A stretch of DNA of 64,000 bases from Asterias amurensis (taxonomy: Eukaryota; Echinodermata; Asteroidea; Forcipulatida; Asteriidae): positions 20,059,006 through 20,123,005 of the forward strand of contig NC_092661.1 in the NCBI RefSeq assembly GCF_032118995.1, in the 5' to 3' direction. Below are positions 44,750-56,309 of the stretch, one piece after another; within the stretch, counting starts at the first letter, position 1, and each line of letters begins with the position of its first letter. A program made the translations under genes and the position numbers. The notes beneath the pieces were generated by a model that had not been told where the DNA came from, made no database searches, and saw nothing but the letters and a program-made list of their open reading frames with translations.

Positions 44750-45835
44750 TATTTCACAAGGTGTTATGGAAAGACTAAAACGGTAGACAATCCCAGTCTC
44801 ATGGAGAGTGTTTTAATGTCCCCTTTTATTGACGAAATTCTATCCTTTGTCAGTGTCTGGTTATGTCATTTCCCTCATACCATGTTGGGGTCGACCTTGC
44901 TATACAGACCAGGGTGGTGGTGTGTGACGTAATACCCTGCCTACGTCTGAAGGCAAACAGCAGTGAGTTGGCGTTATTTGTGTATGCGGGTACCCGGCCC
45001 AAGGTGGTACCGTGTTGTGTCGTCTGCTCCGAGACTGGCTGGCTGCTTGCTACGATCCGTCCATGAACATCCAAGGTACCCTGTTGTGTCGTCTGCTCCG
45101 ACTGGCTGGATGCATGCTCCGTCCATGAACATGTCCTGAAGGCGTACACTCAACATTGCAAAGGGACCACATTTTATCTCTATGAGTTAACAGTCATTTC
45201 TGGTAGCATTTTATTCCACATTACATACGTTCACTTTAAAATCCTTGTATATATTCATTCATCACTTTAAAAGAAACTTCTTAATATTAGTTTGCCTCTA
45301 CCTGCGTGTAGAGTTCATGCGTTATGGATTTGGGCAAACTTTATGACACTTTCAACTTGGGCTTCGTTTCGGGATGAATTGCCGCCTATGATTATGAATT
45401 CGCCCCGGGCGTGATGAAAGTGCACGTCTGCTGGACGTAGTCTAAACCGAAGCCGTGTTTCAGAGGTAGTTTGGAACCTGTGGTTTAGATTATGGTTATA
45501 TTGTCCTAATCAAAGTAGCTGGCTGGACTGGTTTGCATTAGAAAACAGACTGTGTTATTTTTTTGCACAGCTACAGCGCAAAATATTACTGAAATAAATT
45601 CAACCACGAGCCAGGCACTTTGCACAAAAAGGTTCCCTAAAAAGCTAAAGACAGGTGGAAATAATGCTCACTAAGGATAATTATGGACATAATTGGACAT
45701 AATTGACAATAAAAGGCACAATCTTTTTGTGTGTTCGTCAATCAGATTATTTTTGTAAAACTGAGGCGTGAAAACCTTTTTGAACTTTATGCCACTTCGG
45801 GTCATTCAGCAAAATCAATCAGCCGGTCATCTCAT
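44750..45835. other. Upstream of transporter B
   Basis: A near-duplicate pair of ~60 bp lies at 45005-45070 and 45078-45130 (TGTTGTGTCGTCTGCTCCGA, then GTCCATGAACAT). Apart from that no recognisable gene. Confidence 0.5.
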
Positions 45836-46795
45836 CATCATCATCATCATTCTCTGTGGACCATCAAGGGGGACGTAGAGCCGCCCAAACCAGACGACTG
45901 CTTGCAGACTGCCACAGCTGCTGTGCCGGTGAGTGGTGGTCGACTTCTAGCTGGCGCAACCAGGTGTTGCGTGGTCGCCCTCTGGGTCTCTTCCAGGCAG
46001 GGTCAGGACGTAGTCCCCCTCGGGCGTTGACGCTCAGCTTGAGGGCGGCATGTGCTGGAGTGTCTTCGGGAAGCCGACGGACGTGGCCAAAGAGGGAGTG
46101 GCGTCGCCGTGAGATGGACACACGGATGTCCTCGAGACCGGTGGTTTCCAAAATTGATTCGTTGGAGACGAAGTCTGACCAACGGACACCGAGTATCCGC
46201 CGTTGGCATCTGGTGTTAAAAGCTTGAAGCCTACGACCATCCTCTACCAGAAGTGTCCAGGTTTCTGACCCATAGAGTAGGATGGGGAGAACGCATGTAG
46301 TGTACACCCTCAGCTTGGTTTTGAGGTTGAGACGCTTGTTCCGCCACACGCGATCTAGCTGGCCAAAGGTTGAAGAGGCGAGCCCGAGTCGTCGATGGAT
46401 GTCAGGAGAAGAGTGACCTTCAGAGCAGATGTCGCAGCCGAGGTATCTGAACTTATCTGTGGTCCCGACAGGCTGGCCCTCAACATACGCTGGAACAGAA
46501 GGTGGTCCGAGGCCGGTGCAGTTTTGGATCTTGGTTTTGGCCCAGGATGTGTGTAGACCCATTGTCCCAGCTTCTTCCTCGAACTTCTGGAGCTTGGTAG
46601 GCCACTCGTTGGGCTCTCTTGTGAACAGGACGGCATCGTCAGCGTAGGCTAGGTCGGTGAAGGACGTTTCTCCTGCCAGTATGCCGAGATCAGCCTGACA
46701 GCTGTTTAGTACCCAATCAATTGCACAGCAAAATAGGGCTGGGGCCAGGACGCAGCCTTGGCGAACACCAGAGGTCATCTCGATAAGGACAATTG
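45836..46795 (-). mobile_element. 5'-truncated non-LTR retrotransposon (reverse transcriptase end)
   Basis: One open frame (46795 to 45864) encodes the C-terminal part of a LINE reverse transcriptase: TSGVRQGCVLAPALF, the catalytic YADD box (AYADDAVLF), a YLGCDI thumb motif, and the RRILGVRWSD..RPRGRPRNTW tail common to these ORFs. The endonuclease and N-terminal RT are missing. The 3' end runs into a short ATG/ATC repeat (45832-45848), as is usual for LINE tails. Not functional alone. It is an ordinary cellular retroelement rather than a virus. Confidence 0.88.
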
Positions 46796-46834
46796 TTAAC
46801 ATTGATTACAATTGAAATCAGGGGGTCTATAGAG

Positions 46835-46930
46835 TCAAAATGAAAATCACACAATTTCAAACCAATAATTTTCCAACCACTCATTTGTTATGAATCATTT
46901 CATAACAAACGCTGTTAATAGCCGAAATCA
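46835..46930. mobile_element. Fragment of the TTAAAGGAACACG MITE family
   Basis: AAATCACACAATTTCAAACC and CATAACAAACGCTGTTAATA resemble parts of the right half of the 25240 element. Short and degraded. Confidence 0.4.
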
Positions 46931-46961
46931 CCTCCAATCCGAAGTTAAACCCCTTTCAGCA

Positions 46962-47535
46962 ACAGTCCCGGTGTCCAAGGGAATTCTGTCCGCCTGAAAT
47001 TCGGTCACCGGTGGCGGTTTCAGTCTTCCGCCGTGTTCAGTTTTCCGGGTGACGTAGTCGGTCATATCAGCACGTTGTTCGAACGGTTTTAGCTTTCCGG
47101 CGTGTTCAGTTTTCCGGGAGACTTGTCAGATTTACCTCCGCGAGTACCCTGGCGAGGTAGTTCTCTCAGCAGTGACCCCACATTGTTTATATTACGATTC
47201 TTTTCTGTGTAGTCACATAATCTCTTGCCCCATCTTTACATGTATTCATGGGTACAACTTCAGGCAGGTCACACTCTGCTTGCATAAAAAAACAACTCAT
47301 ACGATCCACGCGTTTGCCGCTAGTTGTACTCGACTCGTTGACGCCGCCATGACAGCTACCGGAGGGTAACGGATGACTCAATACGGCACTAAAAATGGAC
47401 TACTTTCGCTTGCTGTGCGCAGGCATCGCATGAGGTAATGCTACCGTATTTGGTCTTTCGGAAGACTGAACACAGCGGAAAGTTGAAACCGCCACACCGG
47501 TAATCTTTGGAAGTTTGAACACTGGGCTGTATTAG
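46962..47535. mobile_element. Foldback element (CGGTGGCGGTTTCAGTCTTCC arms)
   Basis: Left arm near 46970-47060 (GTGGCGGTTTCAGTCTTCCG, CCGTGTTCAGTTTTCCGG) is complementary to the right arm near 47455-47530 (GGAAGACTGAACACAGCGG, TTGAAACCGCCAC). The left arm is partly duplicated at 47090-47125. No coding capacity. Confidence 0.65.
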
Positions 47536-47979
47536 GAAAAGAGGGCATGCCATGCTAGCAAAAGAAGTTTATATAGTTTGCCATTTTGGGGGACTGAATC
47601 ACGGTCCCGAACCATCGGGGGGGGGGGGGCGGGGGAGGGAACCGGCTAATTATAGATTATCATTCAGGTCCCCACAAAAAAATTAAAACCGTGCTGTTGA
47701 TATGATAAATGAAACTATGGTTATAATATAGTGGAAAGATGTTGTACTCTAAGTCTATCTAAACCAAACTATTTAGGCCTTAACTGTATTGGCTTAGATA
47801 TAAGTGCGCTTTCATCATCATGGGGCCTTTATTTGGGCGGATTGATCCAAAAACAAAGCCCAATCAATCTTACGAAATAAAGTTTGCCGGGCCCCAGACA
47901 AATTACGCATGAACTGTACAAGCCGTAGAGGTCGCTATTGCAAATTAGCGGTCACCGCGCCGAAGGGTGCACCATACCA
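47536..47979. other. Spacer
   Basis: Poly-G tract at 47620-47629. Otherwise unremarkable. Confidence 0.4.
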
Positions 47980-48320
47980 AGTGGCCACAGAGACTAGTCT
48001 TCACACAGTCGGTATATCCCAACATATGCATAAAATAACTAACCTGTGAAAGTTTGAGCTCAATCGGTCGTCGAAGTTGCGAGATAAAGAAAAAACACCC
48101 CTGTCACACGAAGTTGTGTGCGTTCAATGCTTGATTTCGAGACCTCAAATTCTAAACCTTGAGAGGTCTCGAAAATTACTTCTTTCTCAAAAACTACGTC
48201 ACGTCAGAGATGGTCAGAGGGAGCTGTTTCTCACAATGTTTTATACTCAATCAAGAAAGGTTTTATGGTGATAATTATTTTGAGTAATTACCAATAGTGT
48301 CCACTCCCTTAAACAATGAT
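47980..48320. repeat. Dispersed repeat (CTGTGAAAGTTTGAGCTCAA)
   Basis: Also represented at 30225-30310. It contains an internal inverted pair, TTTCGAGACCTCAAATTC and its near-mirror TTGAGAGGTCTCGAAA. No coding capacity. Confidence 0.5.
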
Positions 48321-48939
48321 AATGCTAAATATTATTCCCCAAAACATAGAATTATTATAATATCTTAGCCCCTTGAAAGCCAATCGGATATTATTTTCAG
48401 ACAACTAAACGTAAACCCCCCCCCCCCCCCTTTGTGGTAGGTCAGCCGTTTCGATTTATGTTTTTGCTAATATTATTATTACCCTAGTAAAAAACAACAT
48501 CCGAAGCCTTTTTCCAAACTCAGTGAAACCTGACAACCTAAAACCGAGCTAAAAGTGCGATTACTGCTGCTTTCTACGCCTTTTTAATGATTGATAACTG
48601 TATTTCAGTACTCTATGGATCGGTATCATCGTGCTTGATTAGGACAAAAAGTAGAGTCAAATACGATTAGTCGATTTTTTCAACAGCGCTCGTCATCTCC
48701 CTGGTACCTGAGCGACATTCCTCGCCTTTATTATTGTAACACTGATTACCAGCTATAATACATGCATGCTCCCGTTCGCCGTGTAGCTAGCGCTGTGTGG
48801 TGTGTGCATGTGTGTATAAGTACGTGCGAGAATTTGCGCAATACACAAAACAACACAATATTGAACTTGTTTGTCAGATTTTCAACAGAAAAACAACAAA
48901 CCAGATCGTCAAAAGTAGTTCATACATAGACTTGTAAAG
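48321..48939. other. eIF1A upstream region
   Basis: A poly-C tract lies at 48416-48430. The expected eIF1A promoter and 5' UTR fall in 48700-48939, where a TG-rich stretch (GTGTGTGCATGTGTGTATA) is seen; no clear TATA box. Confidence 0.45.
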
Positions 48940-51900
48940 ATGCCCAAGAATAAAGGTGAGATTATAAATTTGTTTCAACATTAATACAATAATTGTATTG
49001 GTTCATTTGACCATGGAGGTAGAATTACGCAGTGTTTGATTTTTGATTGTTCACAACCCACGAATTCTGTTTGTGCATGTTTTGTTTTTAGTTTAACTTT
49101 TAGAAAATTTAACCTAAATCAAATAATTGTTTTTTTTGTCCCTTCTCCAATCATGCTCCCCAACGATAATACTGTAATGAGATCATAAGTTAAGTTATTA
49201 TTGTTTGTTTGTTGAACAGGAAAGGGAGGTAAAAACAGAAGGAGAGGAAAGAACGAAAATGAATCTGAAAAGCGTGAGCTGGTTTTCAAGGAAGATGGAC
49301 AAGGTAAAGTTAGTTAAATTGCAACACTGGTCGCACTAATAATTTTTAAATGTTTAACAACATTTGAACATAATTCAACCGTTTAATATGTGCACAATTA
49401 CAAGAGTCAAATGCATCTAAATCACTTTCAAACTGTTGAAAAAATTGAAGGATTTTTAACTGTAAAAAAGTTGTTTTGTACACCGAATTTAGTAACGAAC
49501 AGAAATATTTGCCATGTTGTCTTTCGATGAACTTGGACGATTCTATTACACCGCAGGGGGCGAGTTAATTTCTGAGGGCTGAGTTGTATATTTTTCTTTT
49601 TGGTTTTAGCAGAGCTGTAGTTGCGATAACGTAACCCTCCTGCCGACGGCGTAGCCGGAGGGTTACGAGTCACTCCCATTCGATGTCACTCCCATTCGAC
49701 CACTTTAAAAAATAATGACACAAATTCTATGAACACGAACTTAATCCTCAATGTCTAATGAATAACATTCAAAAACACAATTGAGAAAATATTTTGAAAA
49801 AAAGGATAAAAAGTAAAAAACTTACCAGATTCCGGGAGCAAAACAGTCACAAATTTCCCAGGTTCTCTTTTTGAACCTGTCGCTGGTTACCATGCGCTGA
49901 CCCCAAGCGCTGAACCATACCGCAGGTACCAGCCAATTGAATTGACTACCTGCCGACCGAGCCGCAGCCGAGTTTGACTAAACCATTCTATAAAAGGGGT
50001 GTTACAAGGGGTGCTGCAGTGCGGCAGTGCTTTAAGTGAGTGAACAGCGGGCAGTGTAAACAGACAGCGCACACGCACTGTCGCGCTGCCTTATAACACC
50101 CCTTTTACAGAATGGTTTAGTCCAACAGCAATGAACATTGGGAAGTCGCAAAATGGCGAAGCGACAGGTTCAAAATAGAACCTGGGAAATTTGTGACTGT
50201 TTCGCTCCGGGATCTGGTAAGTTTTTGTACTTTATTTCAAAATACTTTCTCAATGGTGTTTTTAATGTTATTCATTAGATATTGAGGATTAAGGTCGTGT
50301 TCATAGAATTTATGTCATGATTTTCGAAAGGGGTAAAAATTGAGCAAATCTGTTGACTAGCTGTCGAAATTGTACGTGTTTGACCATTTCGCCCCGCATC
50401 GAATGGGAGTGACTCGTAACCCTCCGGCTCCGCCGTCGGCAGGAGGGTTACGTTATCGCAACTAGCAGAGCTGCTGTTTTTTCTTTCTCAGGGGTTGCCC
50501 TTAACTTTTTTTTCAACTGGCCAGCAGGACCAGTTGGCTTGAATTTTCACTGGTCCGCCAGGTTTCTGACTGGTCCGTCAATTTTTTTATATATTTTTTT
50601 AAACTATTAGTATACTGTTGTATACCAACTGCTCGATATCCAATCGTCGCTATTTCAAAATTCAACATGAATTGCAACGTCAACTTGACTGCACTGGAAG
50701 CCATACTTTATTTTTGTGTACCAAGTTATTGTGTTCATAAGGGGGCTCTCTAATTTGAGAGTATTTTTTCTTTAAAAATTGAATAACAACAATATTGTTA
50801 AAATTAAATTAAAAACAGGTCAAATTATTTGTCAGAGCAAATTGGAAAATTTAACATGATCTTTATTTAGGTAGTTTTTTTTAGTCCACGGTTTATTGTA
50901 AGCACTCGACATCGAAGTATTCCCAAGTAAAAACCTTTTTTTATGAAAAAAAATTAGCGTTTTACTAAACAAACAAAAAAACACTTAAAAACTGACTGTT
51001 AAAATATCATTAACTTTTTATGTATTGTCTTCAAATCAACGGTGGGGAGGGTTACGTACAATCGCTCAAGTTATTTTATCATGTATAAACACTGCCTATT
51101 ATTGTTCATAAACATTTTTAATACATCGTACCGATAATCGAAGTTCCCAAAATCTTCCCACGTTCGTCCTGAAAAACCCCCAACAAAAAGTAGACATTAA
51201 AATAGTTGCAACATTCATGAAGAAGCATATGAGTTTTACGGTATTTTTTCAATTATGTGTATGGAATGGTCGGTGCCAGCGTCTGTTTTGTGAACAAAGT
51301 TTTCTTTTAAAAGCAGCAAAAACGACTGTGCCTTTGTTTAACCATGGAGGTTTTGCATTCTAGAACCAAAGTCTTTCTTGAAACCAACCCGCAAAAAAAC
51401 CCTAACAACCACGCATTATATTTGACCAATAAAGTCATGGGGCAAAACTAGATCGCCACCAATCGCCCGCAAAAAAAAAAAAAAAAAAAAAAAACAAGCC
51501 CCAAAAAACAAAACAATTAAGCAAAATCAGGACGGAAGAACCTTACTAAACACAATTAAATACTCCTTTTTGTTCATCCAGAGTATCCTAACTTGGTAAT
51601 TTTTGTTGAATGAAGCCTCACCGTCTCGCTCGTTTTTCGTAAACACGCTAGACTCTTATTCTCACACGGAAATCTGCGACCATGCTGCTGACAGAATGTG
51701 TTTGCTTTGTGGTCTTTTGTCAAGGCGATTGCAGCTAGTTTTGTAAGCTATTGCGTACTTTCACCAATAGAGGGCGTCTATTCTCACGCTATCGAATATT
51801 CTGAAACGCCCTCTAGCGTTCAATGTTTCTTACACTTTTGATACACGTGAACTAATACGAAGACTACAAGCCTTTGCGTTGCATGATGGGATTTTGCGCT

Positions 51901-54900
51901 GTGTGTGTACATGTGTATGGGTGCGTGATCGTCGGAAGTTTGCCAGCGTTCAGCGGCACTTCGCGTGATTTTTTTACGTTTTATCCAAACCTTGAGTGAA
52001 TGTTTTTAGGTTTTATTCGAGCCTAAAAATATTTAGAAAATAGCCATAGTTCTGTAGTACCGCTGCCGACATTTTTGACTGGTCAGCCGGACCAGTTAGC
52101 AAGGTGTTTCAGCTGGTCCGACGCGATTTCTACTGGCATTTGGCCAGCGGACCAGCGTTAAGGTCGAACCCTGTTTCTTGTTAGTAACTAAGCCGCCACT
52201 CTGGAATTCGAAGTTAAAAGGGGAGATTCAAATAAAATATTTTTTTAAACTCCATGAGAGGCACATAAAATGGTAAATAATCATCTTGCATGTATCACCC
52301 CTGCGGTAGAATAGAACTGTCCAATTTGTTATTTGTTATTGTACGCTATAGTTTATTTATTTTTTGTTTACATTGCTTTGACATCTACATATGAATGTTG
52401 TGCTGGTTGCAGGTTAACACTGCAGCAGATTTTATGTCTTTTAATAGCCTATCATTTGATGCATTTCTTATCTTTGGTTGGATTTTATAACTGATATGTT
52501 GGAGCTTGGAGCATCACTGAGTGACAAGTTTGTGTGCTGAAAGAAGTTCTTATTAGTAGTATTCTTATAAAGACAATATTGTTATTTAAGATTGTTTTGT
52601 ACACGTCTGATGTACAATGTATAGCATGTTATTTGGTAATAAACCCTTCTATAGAAATTGTCATGGTGTCATTGTGCAAACTGGAGTTTCTAATGACTAT
52701 CTCTATTTTACAGAATATGCACAAGTATTGAAGATGTTGGGGAATGGCCGATTGAAGGCTCATTGTTTGGATGGACCAGAACGATTGTGCCATATTAGGG
52801 GAAAGCTGCGAAAAAAGGTAACACTTTTGCAACATTTGTATCTCAAACAATTTTAGAGAAAATACTATTTCATGGGCTGTTACAGGGAGATTCCAGATTA
52901 AAGTTGCAATTGAGTTTTCAGTCACTAATCCTTTTCATTAACTTTAAATGTGTAAATCCTTTCATTCAGCTGTGTGCACATTGCATTTGTAGGAAGTCAA
53001 GTTTCTCTGGCTCTTTGTAATCCTTTTAATTACGAGTATGTATTTTCAAATATTTTTAGAACCTAGTGACTTGTTTCATGGACAGGCCTTATGTAAATGA
53101 TCATTTAATTGCATATTCCAAGATGGCTAAATATCCTCCATATGGTGTACACATGTGGTGAAGTAACCTGACCAATCAGTGCCACGGATTGCCACTGCAG
53201 AAAGTGACAGAGATTGCTCTTCCAATAGTTGCCTCCAATTCCATTGCAATTGAGCACAACTTGTAGATACTTACCACTCATTGGAGCATTTTGGGTTCTA
53301 CTCATTAGCATACATGTATGTGTGCCTCAAAGTGCCACTGTTGTAGCATAGTTAGGTATGGGGTGGTTGCCTCAAGACACTGATTGATAGTACTTGCATG
53401 TATGGAGGGAAATGTTAATAAACACCATGTCATTATTGACATTGACTTCATGATCTAAAACTGTTTAGCAAAAGATGTTGCAAACCAACCCTCATTGATC
53501 TAACACTGTTGTTTAGCAAAAGATGTTGCAAACCAACCCTCATTGATATAACACTGTTGTTTAGCAAAAGATGTTGCAAACCAACCCTCATTGATATAAC
53601 ACTGTTGTTTACCTAAAGATGTTGCAAACCAACCCTCATTGATCTAACACTGTTGTTTAGCAAAAGATGTTGCAAACCAACCCTCATTGATATAACACTG
53701 TTGTTTAGCAAAAGATGTTGCAAACCAACCCTCATTGATCTAACACTGTTGTTTAGCAAAAGATGTTGCAAACCAACCCTCATTGATCTAACACTGTTGT
53801 TTAGCAAAAGATGTTGCAAACCAACCCTCATTGATATAACACTGTTGTTTAGCAAAAGATGTTGCAAACCAACCCTCATTGATCTAACACTGTTGTTTAG
53901 CAAAAGATGTTGCAAACCAACCCTCATTGATCTAACACTGTTGTTTAGCAAAAGATGTTGCAAACCAACCCTCATTGATCTAACACTGTTGTTTAGCAAA
54001 AGATGTTGCATACCAACCCTCATTGATCTAACACTGTTGTTTACCTAAAGATGTTGCAAACCAACCCTCATTGATCTAACACTGTTGTTTACCTAAAGAT
54101 GTTGCACACCAACCCTCATTGATCTAACACTGTTGTTTACCTAAAGATGTTGCATACCAACCCTCATTGATCTAACACTGTTGTTTACCTAAAGATGTTG
54201 CACACCAACCCTCATTGATCTAACACTGTTGTTTACCTAAAGATGTTGCAAACCAACCCTCATTGATCTAACACTGTTGTTTAGCAAAAGATGTTGCATA
54301 CCAACCCTCATTGATCTAACACTGTTGTTTACCTAAAGATGTTGCAAACCAACCCTCATTGATCTAACACTGTTGTTTACCTAAAGATGTTGCACACCAA
54401 CCCTCATTGATATAACACTGTTGTTTAGCAAAAGATGTTGCACACCAACCCTCATTGATCTAACACTGTTGTTTACCTAAAGATGTTGCAAACCAACCCT
54501 CATTGATATAACACTGTTGTTTAGCAAAAGATGTTGCATACCAACCCTCATTGATCTAACACTGTTGTTTACCTAAAGATGTTGCACACCAACCCTCATT
54601 GATATAACACTGTTGTTTAGCAAAAGATGTTGCACACCAACCCTCATTGATCTAACACTGTTGTTTACCTAAAGATGTTGCAAACCAACCCTCATTGATA
54701 TAACACTGTTGTTTAGCAAAAGATGTTGCATACCAACCCTCATGACACGTACTTGTTTGATTGACCAGGTATGGATCAATACTGGTGACATCATACTGGT
54801 AGGTCTACGAGATTACCAAGACGACAAAGCTGACGTCATTCTCAAATATAGTACAGATGAAGCCAGATATCTGAAGGACTATGGGGAGTTACCTGAGTCA

Positions 54901-56309
54901 TGTAAGATCAATGACACAGCGACGTTTGGACCTAATGATGATGACGATGATATCCACTTTGGGGACATTGAAAAGGTAAACAAATTCTTCTTTATCCTCT
55001 TTGACTAAATGAAGGATTCTAAATAATAATTTCTTTATTTACATATCTGGTAATGGAACAAGGATGCCTTATAAGTGAACTTAATCACTGTAGTCGCAAG
55101 TCTGAGGAATTCTGTTAACAAGTATGCTTGCTAAGTGAACCCAAAACACTGGGGTTAACCCTAGCCCTGGCGGCCTTACACTTTCGTTTTGTACTACAGT
55201 GACGTCCTGGACATCAGGGTACATTTCTGGGGCGGAAAATGTTTACAGCTTCATAACTCAAATCTTACCCGCAAGAAAGCACCAATTTCAACAGATTCAC
55301 ATTCCATGGCAGCATATGTTTTTCTGCGGTGGGTTTTGATCGTCATATATTCTTCACAAATCCGTCATTTTCATGAAATAATGCAGCTCCCAATGTTAAG
55401 GAATTCCCATTTTTGTTCGTACTCTCACAGTCTGCCGTGTGTACGCAAGACGCACGACGCGCAAATTTTGAATTGTGTTGTTAACGCTGTGCAGTCAAGA
55501 TACGGTGACCAAGAATTCATGCGTCTAAGCTTGTATCGTGCGTCTTGCACGCGAATGTATACGCCGTACGCACGACAACAGACAACACTGTGAGAAAACG
55601 ATCGAAACGGGTATTTTTTAACGTTGGAAGCTGCATTATTTCACGAAAATGACGGATTTGTGAGGAAAATATGAGGACCAAAACCCACCGCAGAAAAATG
55701 TATGCCGCCATGAGAAATGTGAATCTGTTGAAATTAGTGGCTTGTTGCAGGTAAGATTTAAGTTATGAAGCTGTGAAATTTTTCCGCCCCAGAAACGGGC
55801 CTCAATAGTTAGGACTCTGTTCCTGTGTACAGAGAAAGAGTCCTATATAGGGCTAGGGTTAACCCCTACTCTTACATGATAAGGTTGGTTTATTTTACAT
55901 GCACTACTTATTTTATTGCATCCACTATATTTACACACCAGTATTCCTGCACAGGGGAACAACGCATGCCTAGTAGACATGTGCAACAGTCTACTACTCA
56001 TTTACTTTACAAAGCAATCACAAACAATGCCCTGGTATAGAAATAAATAAATTGCGACACACATACAATGTCAAGCCATGTTTTGCAGAGCTCAATGATG
56101 CTGGACTAGTACTGGGTATACCAAAACAAAAACAACCTGGTTAATTCGGCTGGGTATTGGAAGATGACAAACTACGCTTCGAGAACTAGTTTTTGGAAAC
56201 CAATACTGACTATTCACCCTCAAACCCTGTAATGTTTGTTAATAGCCTAATTCTCTTTTAACAAAGTGTTATTTTCTATCTTCTTATCTGTTTGTTTGAC
56301 CAGGTTTGA
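48940..56309 (+). CDS. EIF1A: Translation initiation factor eIF1A
   Basis: Small factor in the 43S pre-initiation complex that promotes scanning and start-codon choice. Exons 48940-48955, 49220-49303, 52714-52817 and 54769-54975 join in phase. They give the N-terminal basic tail ([20 protein letters not shown]), the OB fold ([54 protein letters not shown]) and the acidic tail ([17 protein letters not shown]). Reading after exon 4 would add NKFFFILFD in the intron. A good acceptor at 56303 instead gives valine and a stop (GTTTGA 56304-56309), for 138 residues; vertebrate eIF1A has 144. The conserved DIDDI end used to bind eIF5B was not found. Intron 2 contains two foldback elements, intron 3 a 48-bp array ending 26 bp before exon 4, and intron 4 a third foldback element inserted in a SINE. 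Confidence 0.93.
49618..50464. mobile_element. Foldback transposon with 9-bp target duplication
   Basis: 847 bp. Left end TAGTTGCGATAACGTAACCC; the right end is its inverse. The 9-bp GCAGAGCTG occurs immediately outside both ends (49609-49617 and 50465-50473). Arms of about 170-200 bp contain GGTTCTATTTTGAACCTG-like and CATTCTATAAAAGGGGTG segments in mirror order. A 9-bp duplication with long arms is like Mutator (MULE) foldback elements. No transposase. Confidence 0.85.
50489..52173. mobile_element. Long element with CAGGG termini
   Basis: Left end CAGGGGTTGCCCTTAAC and right end (inverted) CAGGGTTCGACCTTAACGC are imperfect inverted repeats, each followed by subterminal GGACCAG/CTGGTCC clusters. 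1685 bp, with only short open frames. CAGGG ends occur in hAT elements, but I see no clean 8-bp duplication. It also holds a poly-A run at 51473-51494. Confidence 0.65.
53452..54742. repeat. 48-bp tandem array in eIF1A intron 3
   Basis: About 27 copies of a unit containing CCAACCCTCATTGATCTAAC and TGTTGTTTAGCAAAAGATGT. Two alternatives recur at each of three positions (GATCTAAC or GATATAAC; TTAGCAAAAG or TTACCTAAAG; GCAAACC, GCACACC or GCATACC). The array stops 26 bp before the acceptor of exon 4 (54769). The unit is a multiple of three, so both strands have long open frames that are not genes. Confidence 0.95.
55020..55161 (-). mobile_element. SINE 3' half, left of an insertion
   Basis: Shares CTTGCTAAGTGAACC and the reverse order of the SINE at 59545-59862. 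Its continuation is at 55856-55900 (GGGTTAACCCCTACTCTTAC), so the SINE is split by the foldback element between. Confidence 0.65.
55162..55855. mobile_element. Foldback element inserted in a SINE, 10-bp duplication
   Basis: 694 bp. Long inverted arms (~190 bp; for example CATTTCTGGGGCGGAAAATG and its mirror at ~55784). Ends TAGCCCT...AGGGCTA. The 10-bp GGGTTAACCC flanks both ends (55152-55161 and 55856-55865) and matches a site within the SINE consensus (as at 5922 and 6009). It lies in eIF1A intron 4. Confidence 0.75.

Noticed and set aside
45864..46795. Active retrotransposon
   Set aside because: Only the C-terminal RT part is present; no endonuclease or 5' region.
53613..54048. Open frames on both strands of the 48-bp array
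   Set aside because: Unit length is a multiple of three and the array is intronic in eIF1A.
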